DNA from: Rhodanobacter humi
GTDB taxonomy: Bacteria; Pseudomonadota; Gammaproteobacteria; Xanthomonadales; Rhodanobacteraceae
Assembly (NCBI RefSeq): GCF_041107455.1
Contig: NZ_JBGBPY010000001.1
Coordinates: forward strand, 1,426,001 to 1,490,000
Direction of reading: 5' to 3'
DNA length: 64,000 nucleotides
The translations under genes were made by a program, and so were the position numbers. Positions 11,724 through 21,871 of this stretch are shown in pieces. Position 1 is the stretch's first letter. Each line of letters opens with the position of its first letter. Below the pieces are notes generated by a model. The model was not told the DNA's origin. It was given only the letters and a program-made list of their open reading frames with translations, and did not search any database.

Positions 11724-14432
11724 TCAGCCGGTGTTCTGCAACCCCTGCGCCACGCCGTTGACGCAGGCCACCAGTGCCTGCAGCAAGGCGTCGTCCTGGC
11801 GATCATCCGCGCGCCAGCGCTTGAGCAGGTCCACCTGCAGCAGGCTCATCGGGTCGATGTAGGGATTGCGCAGGCGGATCGAGGCGGCGAGGCGGGGATC
11901 GCCCTGCAGCAGTTCGTCCGCACCCTTGAGCCTGAGCACCCAGGCACGGCTGCGCTCGAACTCGGCGCGGATCAGGCCGAAAAAGTCTTCGTGCAAAGGG
12001 CCGGCGAGTTTCGAGAACGCCTCGGCGATGGCGAGGTCGCACTTGGCGAGAAGCATCTCCACGTCGTCCAGCGCGTTGGCGAAGAACGGCCAGTCGCGCG
12101 CCATCTCGGCCATGGCCTGCTCACCGTATTCGGCTGCGCCCCATTCCAGCGCGCTGCCCAGGCCGTACCAGCCGGTGATGATGGAACGGCATTGCGTCCA
12201 CGCGAACACCCAGGGAATCGCGCGCAAGTCTTCCACGCCGCGCATGCTGCGCCGGCGCGAGGGACGCGAACCCAGCGCCATGCGTTCGATCACGTCGATC
12301 GGTGTGGCGCTGCGGAAATACTCGACGAAGCCTTCGCGCTCGACCAGCGCGCGGTAGGCCTGCCGGCTGCGCGCGGACAGCGCGTGCATGCGCTCACGCC
12401 ACTGCGTTTCGCGCGCGTCCTCGTCGCGAGGGCGCAGGCTGGCGCGCAGCACCGCGCCCACGGTCTGCTCCAGGTTGCGCAGCGCCAGCGCGCGGATGCC
12501 GTACTTGCGGTGGATCACCTCGCCCTGCTCGGTGACGCGCAGCACGCCCGCCACCGAACCGCGCGGCGAGGACAGCAGCGCGGGCGTGATGCGCGCGCCG
12601 CCGCGACTGGCCGAGCCGCCGCGGCCGTGGAAGAACGCCAGCGCGATGCCATGCTCGCCCGCCACCTCCAGCAGTTCCACCTGGGCGCGCTGCAGGCCCC
12701 AGCGCGAGGCCAGCGTGCCGCCGTCCTTGCCGCTGTCGGAATAACCCAGCATCACCCACTGGCGATCGCCGCGCGCGGCGAGGTGGGCGCGATAGAGCGG
12801 GTCGGCCAGCAGGGCGCGCAGCGTGGCAGGGGCATTCTTGAGGTCGTCGATGGTTTCGAAGAGGGGCGCGACGTCCAGGGGGACAACACCGTCACCTTCG
12901 ACCAGCCCCCCATGCCTCGCCAGCGCCAGCACCGCCAGCACGTCGGCGGCGGAGCGCGCCATGCTGATGATGTAGAGGCCGGTCGCCGCCGCGCCGTAGC
13001 GCTGGCGCGCGTCGCGCAGGGCGGCGAACACCGCGCGCAGCGAGGCGGCCACGCTGTCCTCGCTGGCGACGAAGTCGCGCTCGCCGCGCAGGCAGGCATG
13101 CAACGCGACCACGCGCTCGTCCACGCTGTGGTTGGCCCAGTCGGCGTCGCCGAACAACGCGGCCAGCGCGTCGTCGTGCACGCGCGAATCCTGCCGCGCG
13201 TCGAGCCGCGCGAGATGGAAGCCGAAGCTGCGCACGCGCCAGATCAGTCGCTGCACCGCGTAGGCACCCGCGTGCAGGCCGCGGTGGTCGACCAGGCTGG
13301 CGGCGATCAGTTCGAGGTCGGCACGCAGTTCGTCGGCGGAGGTGTAGGCCTCCGGATGTTCGTCTTCGTGGGTGGCTTCCAGCCGCGCGCCGATCAGGGT
13401 AAGCAGGCTGCGGTAAGGCATGTCGGCGTGACGCGGACGGATGCGCGCCGCGGCCTGCGGGAAGCGAGCACGGTAATCCTCCAGCCGCCGACGGAGGCGC
13501 GGATCGACCTGCACGCGACCCTCGGTCTGGCTGAGCAGGCGCGCCAGCGCGGCGATGTCGGCGATGTAGCGCTCCAGCACCTGCGTGCGCTGGCTGGCGA
13601 GGCTGGCGGCGATGGTGTCGGCGCCCACGTTGGGGTTGCCATCCATGTCGCCGCCCACCCAGGTGGCGAAGGAGAGCAGGCGCGGCAACGGCACCGCCAC
13701 GCCGTACACCGCCTGCAACGCCTCGGCCAGCGACTCGTACAGTGCGGGCACGATGCGGTAGATCGGATCGGCGAGGTAGAAACCCACGTGGTCGCGTTCG
13801 TCCTGCACGCTGGGCCGCACCGGCGAGGCCTCGGCGGTCTGCCAGCCGGCGGTGAGCGCCATGTGGATGCGCTCCTCGTCCTCGCCACGCTCCTGCGGCG
13901 TGCGGCCGGCGTCGAAACCGTCGACCAGCGCGCGCACGATCGCCTGCTCCTTCTCCAGCAGCGAGGCGCGCACCGCCTCGGTGGGATGCGCGGTGAACAC
14001 CGGCTCCACCTGCAGCCGCAGCAGCCATTCCAGCAGTTCGTCCGCGGTCACGCCCTGCGCCTTCAGGCGTTCCAGCACGTCGCGCAGCGATTCCGGCTGC
14101 GGTGCGCCGCCCGCGCGCTGGTAGTCGCGGCGGCGGCGGATGCGATGCACGCGCTCGGCGATGTTCACCGCGTTGAAGTAGGTGGCGAAGGCGCGCGCCA
14201 GCGCTTCCGCATGCGCCGTGTCGAGCCCTGCCAGCGGATCGGCCAGACCGTCCAGCGGGGCGTCCTCCTGCCGGCGAGCGATGGCGGCGACGCGCACGCG
14301 CTCCACCTCGTCGAGAAAGGCCGGCGCCACCTGCTCGGCCAGCATGCGACCGACCAGGGCGCCCAGACGGCGCACGTCGTCGCGCAGCGGCGCATCGGGC
14401 AAGGCGGGCTCGGGACTGCGGGAAGCGTTCAT
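11724..14432 (-). CDS. ppc: Phosphoenolpyruvate carboxylase
   Basis: A 902-residue enzyme, normal length for the bacterial family, that carboxylates PEP to oxaloacetate and replenishes the TCA cycle. The first active-site motif VFTAHPTEA lies at ~145-153 with the catalytic histidine at 149. The second, [10 protein letters not shown], lies near 570, and the glycine-rich [13 protein letters not shown] follows about 45 residues later. The C-terminus ends in QNTG, the conserved tail that reaches the active site. ATG 14432 was taken rather than an upstream in-frame ATG at 14531, which reads low-complexity basic sequence. It is divergent from ahcY. Confidence 0.96.
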   Translation of the reverse strand: MNASRSPEPALPDAPLRDDVRRLGALVGRMLAEQVAPAFLDEVERVRVAAIARRQEDAPLDGLADPLAGLDTAHAEALARAFATYFNAVNIAERVHRIRRRRDYQRAGGAPQPESLRDVLERLKAQGVTADELLEWLLRLQVEPVFTAHPTEAVRASLLEKEQAIVRALVDGFDAGRTPQERGEDEERIHMALTAGWQTAEASPVRPSVQDERDHVGFYLADPIYRIVPALYESLAEALQAVYGVAVPLPRLLSFATWVGGDMDGNPNVGADTIAASLASQRTQVLERYIADIAALARLLSQTEGRVQVDPRLRRRLEDYRARFPQAAARIRPRHADMPYRSLLTLIGARLEATHEDEHPEAYTSADELRADLELIAASLVDHRGLHAGAYAVQRLIWRVRSFGFHLARLDARQDSRVHDDALAALFGDADWANHSVDERVVALHACLRGERDFVASEDSVAASLRAVFAALRDARQRYGAAATGLYIISMARSAADVLAVLALARHGGLVEGDGVVPLDVAPLFETIDDLKNAPATLRALLADPLYRAHLAARGDRQWVMLGYSDSGKDGGTLASRWGLQRAQVELLEVAGEHGIALAFFHGRGGSASRGGARITPALLSSPRGSVAGVLRVTEQGEVIHRKYGIRALALRNLEQTVGAVLRASLRPRDEDARETQWRERMHALSARSRQAYRALVEREGFVEYFRSATPIDVIERMALGSRPSRRRSMRGVEDLRAIPWVFAWTQCRSIITGWYGLGSALEWGAAEYGEQAMAEMARDWPFFANALDDVEMLLAKCDLAIAEAFSKLAGPLHEDFFGLIRAEFERSRAWVLRLKGADELLQGDPRLAASIRLRNPYIDPMSLLQVDLLKRWRADDRQDDALLQALVACVNGVAQGLQNTG

Positions 14433-14540
14433 CACGACGGCATCGGCTCGCAGGGGGCGGAAATCCAAGCCTAGCGCATGTGTGACCGTTTTGCTGCAAT
14501 GCCGCAAAACCCTGCCGGCGAGCGGCGGCATGCGCTGCCG

Positions 14541-14571
14541 GAGGCACGCCTGCGTGCCTCGCCGCTATAAT
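14541..14571 (+). promoter_or_regulatory. Predicted ahcY promoter with inverted repeat over the -35 region
   Basis: A perfect TATAAT (14566-14571) lies 7-9 nt before the start of the predicted SAH riboswitch, consistent with a transcription start near 14578. Directly upstream, GAGGCACGCCTGCGTGCCTC (14541-14560) is a perfect 9-bp inverted repeat with a 2-nt spacer, and covers where the -35 should be. No good TTGACA match is present, so an activator or repressor may act there. Confidence 0.65.
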
Positions 14572-14579
14572 CGTCGCTT

Positions 14580-14680
14580 CCCGTCGAGGGGCGCTGCGAC
14601 CGTTGGTGCATGCGGATTCGTCCGCAACCGCCTGCACATCCCTGTGTAGACGGCTCATCCAACGGCCAGGCTCGGCGGTT
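14580..14680 (+). ncRNA. S-adenosylhomocysteine (SAH) riboswitch
   Basis: The 5' leader of ahcY contains the conserved blocks of the SAH riboswitch: CGAGGGGCGCTGCGAC (14585-14600) and, ~65 nt later, GGCCAGGCTCGG (14664-14675). CCGTTGG (14600-14606) pairs with CCAACGG (14659-14665) to give the main helix, and CGAG can pair with CTCG. The variable insert holds a local hairpin (GCGGATTCGTCCGC). In this class SAH binding raises expression of SAH-recycling genes, which fits the downstream gene. The call rests on recognised consensus, not a covariance-model score. Confidence 0.88.
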
Positions 14681-14728
14681 CCTTTCACAACGGCGCCCGG
14701 TTTGTCCCCACCAGAACCGGAGCTGCAC

Positions 14729-16165
<1,437 letters not shown>

Positions 16166-16193
16166 GCGAGCGGCTTCGACCTTGCACAAAACG

Positions 16194-16220
16194 AAACGGG
16201 CGCCGCGAGGCGCCCGTTTT
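16194..16220. terminator. Bidirectional rho-independent terminator
   Basis: AAACGGGCGCC-GCGA-GGCGCCCGTTTT is a perfect GC-rich stem flanked by A and T runs. It lies between convergent ahcY and the Mrr-like nuclease gene and can serve both. Confidence 0.92.
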
Positions 16221-16241
16221 CTTTGGCAGGGTGCGCCAACA

Positions 16242-17072
16242 CTATCGCGTGCCGCGACAGGCCGGATACGCAGCACATCCCCAGAACATTTCGCCCGTGC
16301 GCTTGTTGCTGCGCTCGACCATCGCCTTGCCGCAACGCGGGCACGCCGGCGGTGCAGCGGGCTCGACAGGCACGGGCACGAGCGCAGGCACAGGCATCGG
16401 CTTCGCCGACCCCGCGGTCGCCTTGGCTTGCGCAGGCGCGGCCTGCACTTCGCGAATCATCCGCAGCAAGGCCTCGCCACCGATCAGCTCGATGGGCTTG
16501 CCATCGGCGAACCGCTGCGCATCCGTCGTGAAAGCACCCAAGGCCACGACCAGCACGGCATCGGCGCCGTGATGGGCAAGCAGGCCGTACATCTCGCGCA
16601 CCACCGACACCGGCACCCGGGAGCGACGCCACTGCTTGCATTGCACCAGCGTGCGCCGACCATCGCGACGCAGGATCAGGTCGATGCCGCCATCGGCACC
16701 GCCCAGCCCGTTCTCCTCCACCACGTAACCACGGCGGCGAAACGCCTCGCCCACCAGCAACTCGAACTGCCGCCAGCCCACCGTGGCCAGGCTGTCCAGC
16801 CCGGTGCGCGTGTCGAGCAGTTGCTGGCGTCCACGCCGGCCCCACCACGAAGCCAGGGCCGCAATCCAGCACAGGGCGAGCACGATCCAGGCCAGCGGCG
16901 CGAAGACCGCGCCATGCTGCGCGAATGCCTGACCGAGCGGACCACCGCTGCTCCCCACCCACCACGCGATGCCGTAGCGGATGGCGATGAACCCGACGAT
17001 GCCAGCCACGATCCCGAATGGCCACGGCAGGGCCGCCATGTCGGTGAACAGATTCGCCCGTGTGCGTGCCAT
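16242..17072 (-). CDS. Membrane-anchored Mrr-type restriction endonuclease-like protein with C-terminal zinc ribbon
   Basis: A 276-residue protein with two predicted transmembrane helices (~15-38 and ~58-80), then an Mrr_cat PD-(D/E)XK nuclease domain (~90-205): GWRQFELLVGEAFRRRGY, GGADGGIDLIL with the metal-binding Asp, and LVQCKQW supplying the Q-x-K signature. After a Pro/Ala-rich linker comes a topoisomerase-type C4 zinc ribbon (CPRC...WGCAAYPAC). The catalytic residues look intact. ATG 17072 has AGGGGG 6 nt upstream; the ATG two codons earlier would be too close to it. Such proteins may act in DNA quality control or defence at the membrane, but the role is not established. Confidence 0.82.
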   Translation of the reverse strand: MARTRANLFTDMAALPWPFGIVAGIVGFIAIRYGIAWWVGSSGGPLGQAFAQHGAVFAPLAWIVLALCWIAALASWWGRRGRQQLLDTRTGLDSLATVGWRQFELLVGEAFRRRGYVVEENGLGGADGGIDLILRRDGRRTLVQCKQWRRSRVPVSVVREMYGLLAHHGADAVLVVALGAFTTDAQRFADGKPIELIGGEALLRMIREVQAAPAQAKATAGSAKPMPVPALVPVPVEPAAPPACPRCGKAMVERSNKRTGEMFWGCAAYPACRGTR

Positions 17073-17136
17073 GTGCATCCCCCTGTCGAAGTCCGCACAA
17101 ACTTACGGACATGCTTGGGGGCAGGCAAGCATTCGG

Positions 17137-17694
17137 CTATGGCCGCCAGTTCGCGTTGGCCTCCCAGAACGCCACCGAACGCCGATACGCCTCGCGATCC
17201 AGCGGCACGCCGGAGCCGCCCTCCTCCACACCCAGCGCATTGCGCAGCATGGTGATCGGCGCCATCGGGATTTCCTCCGGCTCCAGGGTGTAGAGGCAGC
17301 CCACGATGCCCCAGTCCGCATCGATGGGTTCGCCTTCCTTCGCCAGTTGCTCGCGGCTGTAGAGGATGACGACGAGCCAGTTCGCCACCGGCGATTCCAC
17401 GCCCTCGAACCAGCGCACTAGCACCGGCAGTTCCGCCTTGGTGCGCGCCTCGTAGGCGCTGCGCAGCTGATGCCGGTTGGCGTCGGTGATCGGCACGGTG
17501 AGGCAGCGCGTGGAGGTCCAGTTGCGGTGTACATGCAGCTGGCAGAACGGCGCGTAGCCTTCGAGCACCTTGAACGGTGTTTCGTCGTTGAGGTGGCGTT
17601 GGAACTGTTCCGGGGCGCAGTCCTGGATCGTGTTCCCCCGTGTCTCGCGCGGGAACAGGCGGGCACGGGCGAAGGGAGTGAGGACGATGGACAT
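17137..17694 (-). CDS. DUF3228 family protein
   Basis: A 185-residue soluble protein with no signal peptide or membrane helix. It resembles the DUF3228 family as I recall it (acidic C-terminal half with EPEEIPMAPITMLRNALGVEEGGSGVPLDR split over two conserved blocks). No catalytic motif can be assigned. ATG 17694 begins MSIVLTPFARARLF; an ATG nine codons earlier is possible. The next gene on the same strand is the Mrr-like nuclease 64 bp away, but a functional link is not implied. Confidence 0.7.
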   Translation of the reverse strand: MSIVLTPFARARLFPRETRGNTIQDCAPEQFQRHLNDETPFKVLEGYAPFCQLHVHRNWTSTRCLTVPITDANRHQLRSAYEARTKAELPVLVRWFEGVESPVANWLVVILYSREQLAKEGEPIDADWGIVGCLYTLEPEEIPMAPITMLRNALGVEEGGSGVPLDREAYRRSVAFWEANANWRP

Positions 17695-17822
17695 GGCGCC
17701 ACAACCAAGCAATGGCTCCACAGGTTAACTCGCCCATTGGCCCGATGCCCCGGACTTTGGCCACGAAACACGACGTCATGCCCGCGCAATCGGGCATCCA
17801 TGGCGGCCCCGATTCGAAGCAC

Positions 17823-17851
17823 ATGGATTCCCGCTTTCGCGGGAATGACGT
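17823..17851. repeat. ATTCCCGCTTTCGCGGGAAT palindromic repeat
   Basis: A short hairpin, GGATTCCCGC-TTTC-GCGGGAATGACG, lies between the divergent DUF3228 gene and metF. A diverged relative (GGATTCCAGCTTTCGCTGGA) occurs near 47.8 kb, so this is a third small dispersed family. Confidence 0.75.
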
Positions 17852-17909
17852 CTCGCCGAACTCGATGTCCAGAGTCTCACCCGAGCCATGGAGAGAATCA
17901 TTTGGCCAT

Positions 17910-17940
17910 CTATCTTTTCATCGCGATGAACGTATAAAAT
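17910..17940 (+). promoter_or_regulatory. metF promoter with palindromic operator candidate TTCATCGCGATGAA
   Basis: A perfect 14-bp palindrome TTCATCGCGATGAA (17917-17930) sits immediately upstream of a TATAAAAT-like -10 (17933-17940), about 30 bp before the metF ATG. A site between -35 and -10 suits a repressor. A methionine-cycle regulator of the SahR (ArsR family) type is a plausible ligand because metF and ahcY are in the same metabolic cycle, but this is inference. Confidence 0.55.
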
Positions 17941-17967
17941 CGCCCGAGTCAGCCGCCAAGGACTCCC

Positions 17968-18792
17968 ATGCCCGCCATCAGCCTCGAATTCTTCCCGCCC
18001 AAGACCGACGAGCAGCGCGCCCAACTGGACCAGGCCGCGCAGGCGCTGAAGGCCTGGCAGCCCGAGTACGCGTCGGTGACCTTCGGTGCCGGCGGCTCCA
18101 CGCTGAGCTACACCGGCGACACCGTGGCGCACCTGCACACCGTGCACGGCCTCGCCGTGGCGCCGCACCTGTCCTGCATGGGCGGCACGCGCGCCGAGAT
18201 CCGCGCCCTGCTCGACGGCTACCAGGCCGCGGGCTACCGCCGCCTGGTGGCGCTGCGCGGCGACCTGCCCTCCGGCATGGCCAGCGCGGGCGATTTCCGC
18301 TACGCCGCCGAGCTGGTGCGCTTCATCCGCGAGCACTCGGGCGACCACTTCCACATCGAGGTGGCGGCGTATCCGGAAGTCCATCCACAGGCCGACGACG
18401 CCCACTCCGACCTGCGCCACTTCAAGGCCAAGGTGGATGCCGGCGCGAACGGCGCGATCACCCAGTACTTCTTCAACCCGGACGCGTATTTCCGCTTCGT
18501 GGAGGATGCGCACCGGCTCGGCGTGCGGGTGCCGATCGTGCCGGGCATCATGCCGATCGCGAACTACAGCCAGTTGCAGCGTTTCTCCGACCTGTGCGGC
18601 GCCGAGATCCCGCGCTGGATCGCGAAGCGCATGCAGGCGCATGGCGACGATGCCGCCGCAGTGCGCGCGCTGGGCGCCGAAGTGGTGGCGCAATTGTGCC
18701 GACGGCTGCTGGACGGCGGTGCGCCGGGCCTGCACTTCTACACGCTGAACCGCGCCAAGGCCACGCGGGCCGTGCTGGAACAACTGGATTAA
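17968..18792 (+). CDS. metF: Methylenetetrahydrofolate reductase
   Basis: A 274-residue TIM-barrel flavoprotein that reduces 5,10-methylene-THF to 5-methyl-THF, the methyl donor for methionine synthesis. It begins SLEFFPPKTDEQ with the conserved catalytic Glu, has SVTFGAGGST, the FAD-contacting ALRGD loop and the ITQYFFN/VPGIMPI strands of the family. Length is normal for bacterial MetF. It joins ahcY, 1.8 kb upstream, as a second gene of the methyl cycle, and has its own promoter. Confidence 0.95.
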   Translation: MPAISLEFFPPKTDEQRAQLDQAAQALKAWQPEYASVTFGAGGSTLSYTGDTVAHLHTVHGLAVAPHLSCMGGTRAEIRALLDGYQAAGYRRLVALRGDLPSGMASAGDFRYAAELVRFIREHSGDHFHIEVAAYPEVHPQADDAHSDLRHFKAKVDAGANGAITQYFFNPDAYFRFVEDAHRLGVRVPIVPGIMPIANYSQLQRFSDLCGAEIPRWIAKRMQAHGDDAAAVRALGAEVVAQLCRRLLDGGAPGLHFYTLNRAKATRAVLEQLD

Positions 18793-18844
18793 ACCGCCGG
18801 ACTGATTCACGGTCGCGCCGTCGGCGCATCGCTATGCTGGCGCG

Positions 18845-19414
18845 ATGCGCGTGCTTGCCCTGCTCCTGCTGCTTCCGCTCTGCACCCTCGCCCTGCCGGC
18901 GCGGGCGCAGAACACTATCCATCGCTGCGTGGACGCGCACGGCAACCCGGTGTTCACCGACCAGCCCTGCACCTCCCAGCAGGCCACGCCGGTGCAGGCG
19001 CCGCCACCTGCGTCCGCCGCGAGCGTCGCCACGCCCGGCCTGCCGGCGCCCCTGCAGCGCTGCGCCGGCACCGCAGCGGAGCTGCGCCAGCGCGTGATCG
19101 ACGCCTTCGCCGCGCGCGACCCGAACCAGCTGGCCGGGCTGATGCTGTGGCATGGCTACGGCCACGTGTCGGCGGTCGACGACATCCGTGCGCTGAGCCG
19201 GCTGGTGCGGCAGCCCTTGCTGGAGATCCACTTCGGCGACGACCCGGGTGACGATCCCGCGTCCGCCGGCAGCGACCTGTCGCCGGTCGCGTCGTCCGCG
19301 GCGCCCCCCGCCGACGAACTGCAGCTGCGCACCGGTGGCGACGACGGCGAACGCAGCGCGCGTTTCGCGATCACCCGCCAGGCCGGCTGCCTGTGGCTGC
19401 GCTACGGCGGCTGA
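18845..19414 (+). CDS. DUF4124-containing secreted protein
   Basis: A 189-residue protein with a clear signal peptide (MRVLALLLLLPLCTLALPAR, cut after ARA) followed at once by a DUF4124-type segment with the family's Y/H-RCVDAHGNPVFTDQPC core containing paired cysteines. Residues ~65-189 form a poorly conserved domain. DUF4124 proteins are periplasmic and of unknown function. It lies 52 bp after metF and 78 bp before ilvE. Confidence 0.72.
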   Translation: MRVLALLLLLPLCTLALPARAQNTIHRCVDAHGNPVFTDQPCTSQQATPVQAPPPASAASVATPGLPAPLQRCAGTAAELRQRVIDAFAARDPNQLAGLMLWHGYGHVSAVDDIRALSRLVRQPLLEIHFGDDPGDDPASAGSDLSPVASSAAPPADELQLRTGGDDGERSARFAITRQAGCLWLRYGG

Positions 19415-19492
19415 AGGCCTCGCTTGCTGCGCTGCAAACCCTGGCGCACGAGGCGCGGGTTTATCATGGGCGGTCCCCAACGGAGATTCGCC

Positions 19493-20410
19493 ATGGCGCA
19501 GCAGTACCCCGAATGGATCTGGCAGAACGGCGCGATCAAGCCGTGGGCCGAGGCCACCACCCACGTGATGTCGCATGCGTTGCACTACGGCTCTTCGGTA
19601 TTCGAAGGCATCCGCAGCTACGCCACGCCGGACGGCGCGGCGATCTTTCGCCTCACCGACCACCTCAACCGCCTGTTCCACTCGGCGAAGATCTACGACA
19701 TGGCACTGCCATGCACGCGCGACGAACTCGCTGCGGCCTGCCGCGAGGTCATCCGCAAGAACGGTCTCTCCGCTGCCTACCTGCGCCCCGTCGCGTGGCG
19801 CGGCCTGGGCGGCTTCGGTCTCTCCGCCGAAACGCCGATCGACGTGGCCGTGGCCGCGTGGCCGATGGGCCCCTACCTCGGACCGGAGGCGCTGGAAAAC
19901 GGCATCACCGCCTGCGTGTCGAGCTGGCAGCGCTTCGCGCCGAACACCATCCCGGCCGGCGCCAAGGCCGGCGGCAACTACCTGTCCGGCCAGCTGATCG
20001 CGCGCGAGGCGCGCCGCCTCGGCTTCGGCGAGGGCATCGCGCTGGCCTCCACCGGCCTGCTCAGCGAAGGCGCGGGCGAGAACATCTTCCTGGTGTTCGA
20101 CGGCGTACTGCACACCACGCCGGCCAGCGCGTCCATCCTCACCGGCATCACCCGCCACTCGCTGATCACGCTGGCGCGCGAGGACGGCATCGAGGTGATC
20201 GAGCGCGACCTGCCGCGCGAATACCTCTACCTCGCCGACGAGGTGTTCATGTGCGGCACCGCCGCCGAAGTCACCCCGATCCGCGCGGTCGACGGCAAGC
20301 AGATCGGCGCCGGCAAGGCCGGCCGCGTCACCCGCCGCATCCAGGAACTGTTCTTCGGCCTGTTCAACGGCAAGACCAACGACCAGTGGGGCTGGCTGGA
20401 ACCGGTGTGA
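19493..20410 (+). CDS. ilvE: Branched-chain amino acid aminotransferase
   Basis: A 305-residue class IV PLP aminotransferase that performs the last step of Leu, Ile and Val synthesis. It shows FEGIRSYATPDG near the N-terminus, the lysine-containing GAKAGGNYLSG segment that forms the Schiff base, and the fingerprint LLSEGAGENIF followed by GITRHSLITLA. ATG 19493 has GGAG 8 nt upstream and begins MAQQYPEWIW, as in homologues. Confidence 0.94.
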   Translation: MAQQYPEWIWQNGAIKPWAEATTHVMSHALHYGSSVFEGIRSYATPDGAAIFRLTDHLNRLFHSAKIYDMALPCTRDELAAACREVIRKNGLSAAYLRPVAWRGLGGFGLSAETPIDVAVAAWPMGPYLGPEALENGITACVSSWQRFAPNTIPAGAKAGGNYLSGQLIAREARRLGFGEGIALASTGLLSEGAGENIFLVFDGVLHTTPASASILTGITRHSLITLAREDGIEVIERDLPREYLYLADEVFMCGTAAEVTPIRAVDGKQIGAGKAGRVTRRIQELFFGLFNGKTNDQWGWLEPV

Positions 20411-20483
20411 GTCTCTGCCTTGCGATCATCCCTGATCGCGAAAATCAAACGGGTGGCCATCCCTGGCCGCACATTTCACGATG

Positions 20484-20565
20484 AAGCCCCTCTCCCGCAC
20501 GCGGACGCGGGGAAGGGCCATGGATGGCCCTGCTTTGAGGAGCGAGGAAGAGGGGAGCAAAGCAA
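20484..20565. repeat. CT-rich hairpin repeat (CCCTCTCCC...GGGAGAGGG family), partly degraded
   Basis: Gapped inverted arms CCCCTCTCCCGCACGCGG and CGAGGAAGAGGGGAGCAAAG lie between ilvE and the RlmI-like gene. Better copies of the same family occur at 29.5, 36.7, 39.5, 44.0, 46.4, 50.85 and 50.95 kb. The gap has no other evident content. Confidence 0.6.
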
Positions 20566-20582
20566 GCCGCTATCATTCGCGG

Positions 20583-21758
20583 ATGAACGAGCCGACTTCC
20601 GCCCTCCCTGTCATCCGCCTGAAATCCGACCGCGCACCCGGCCACCCGTGGGTGTGGTCGGCGCAGGTGCACAAGCCCGAGGCACGCCTCCCGCCGGGCA
20701 GCGTGGTGGACGTGGTGGATGCCAAGGGCCGCTACGCCGGCCGCGGTTTCTGGAACGGCCATGCGCGCATCGCGCTGCGCCTGCTCACCGTCGATCCCGC
20801 CGAGACCATCGACGCCGGCTGGATCGCCGCGCGCATCCGCCGCGCCGTGCAGCTGCGACGCGAACTGCTGCAGCTCGACAAGGACACCGACGCCTGGCGC
20901 GTGGTGCACAGCGAAGGCGATGGGCTCAGCGGCCTGATCGTGGATCGCTACGCCGACATCCTCGTGGTCGAATACTTCGCCGCCGGCATGTGGAAGTTCC
21001 GCGAGGCAATCCACGCCGCGCTGCTCGCCGAATTCCCCGGCGCGCGGCTGTACTGGTTCGCCGAATCGCACGTGCAGAAGCAGGAATCCTTCGACTGCCG
21101 CGCCGCCGAGGTGCCGGCCGCGGTGGAAGTGCACGAGCACGGCCTGCGCTTCCACGCCGCACCCGGCTCGGGCCACAAGACCGGCTTCTTCGCCGACCAG
21201 CGCGACAACCGCCGCCGCTTCGCGGAACTGGCACGCGGCCGCCGCGTGCTCGACCTGTGCTGCAACGCCGGCGGCTTCGCGGTGCACGCGATGGCCGGCG
21301 GCGCGCGCGAAGCGGTCGGCGTGGACATGGATGCCGGCATTCTCGACATCGCCCGCGCCAATGCAGCCGCAAACGGCGTGGCGGTGGATTTCCAGCAGGC
21401 CGACATCTTCGACTGGCTGCGCGCCGCGGTGGCGCGCGGCGAAAAATACGACGCGGTGATCCTCGATCCCGCCAAGCTCACCCGCGACCGCAGCAAGGTG
21501 TTCGACGCGCTGAAGAAATACTTCGCGATGAACCGCCTCGCGCTCGATGTGATCCCGTCCGGCGGCCTGCTGCTCACCTGCTCCTGCACCGGCCTCGTCA
21601 GCGAAGCGGACTTCCTGGAGATGCTCCGCCGCGTGGCGCTGAACGCCGGCCGCGAGATCCAGATCCTCGAAGTGCGCGGCGCCGGCGCCGACCACCCCGT
21701 GCGCGCCGACGTGCCGGAAAGCCGCTACCTCAAGGCGGTGTTCTGCCGGGTGGAGTGA
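20583..21758 (+). CDS. Class I SAM-dependent rRNA large-subunit methyltransferase, RlmI-like
   Basis: A 391-residue protein with an N-terminal PUA-type domain (~5-80), a middle EEHEH-like domain, and a Rossmann methyltransferase domain beginning at VLDLCCNAGGFAVHA (SAM motif I, ~223-237). Motif IV is ILDPAKL and motif VI LTCSCTG. This arrangement matches RlmI (m5C of 23S rRNA), which uses a Cys in the CSC motif. Motif IV reads DPAKL rather than the common DPPxF, so the exact target is less sure. ATG 20583 starts MNEPTSALPVIRL; the upstream frame runs through repeat sequence. Confidence 0.85.
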   Translation: MNEPTSALPVIRLKSDRAPGHPWVWSAQVHKPEARLPPGSVVDVVDAKGRYAGRGFWNGHARIALRLLTVDPAETIDAGWIAARIRRAVQLRRELLQLDKDTDAWRVVHSEGDGLSGLIVDRYADILVVEYFAAGMWKFREAIHAALLAEFPGARLYWFAESHVQKQESFDCRAAEVPAAVEVHEHGLRFHAAPGSGHKTGFFADQRDNRRRFAELARGRRVLDLCCNAGGFAVHAMAGGAREAVGVDMDAGILDIARANAAANGVAVDFQQADIFDWLRAAVARGEKYDAVILDPAKLTRDRSKVFDALKKYFAMNRLALDVIPSGGLLLTCSCTGLVSEADFLEMLRRVALNAGREIQILEVRGAGADHPVRADVPESRYLKAVFCRVE

Positions 21759-21787
21759 GTCGGCGCCGGAGTCGCTGCAAGAGCGGC

Positions 21788-21858
21788 CGTAGGAGCGGCT
21801 TCAGCCGCGATACCTTCTCACGCCCGAACAGCAGATCGCGGCTGAAGCCGCTCCTACA
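21788..21858. repeat. REP-like inverted pair, GCGGCTTCAGCCGC family
   Basis: Arms CGTAGGAGCGGCTTCAGCCG (21788 on) and the complementary CGGCTGAAGCCGCTCCTACA (ending 21858) surround a 22-nt spacer. It occupies the 113-bp gap between two convergent genes and is probably the terminator for both. Confidence 0.9.
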
Positions 21859-21871
21859 CGCTGCCGTCCGA

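Noticed and set aside
11436-14474. A ~1000-codon open frame on the plus strand opposite ppc
   Set aside because: High-GC shadow of a clear ppc gene: His/Arg/Gln-rich translation without domains. Similar long antisense frames opposite the permeases (4760-6604, 7289-9379) were dropped for the same reason.
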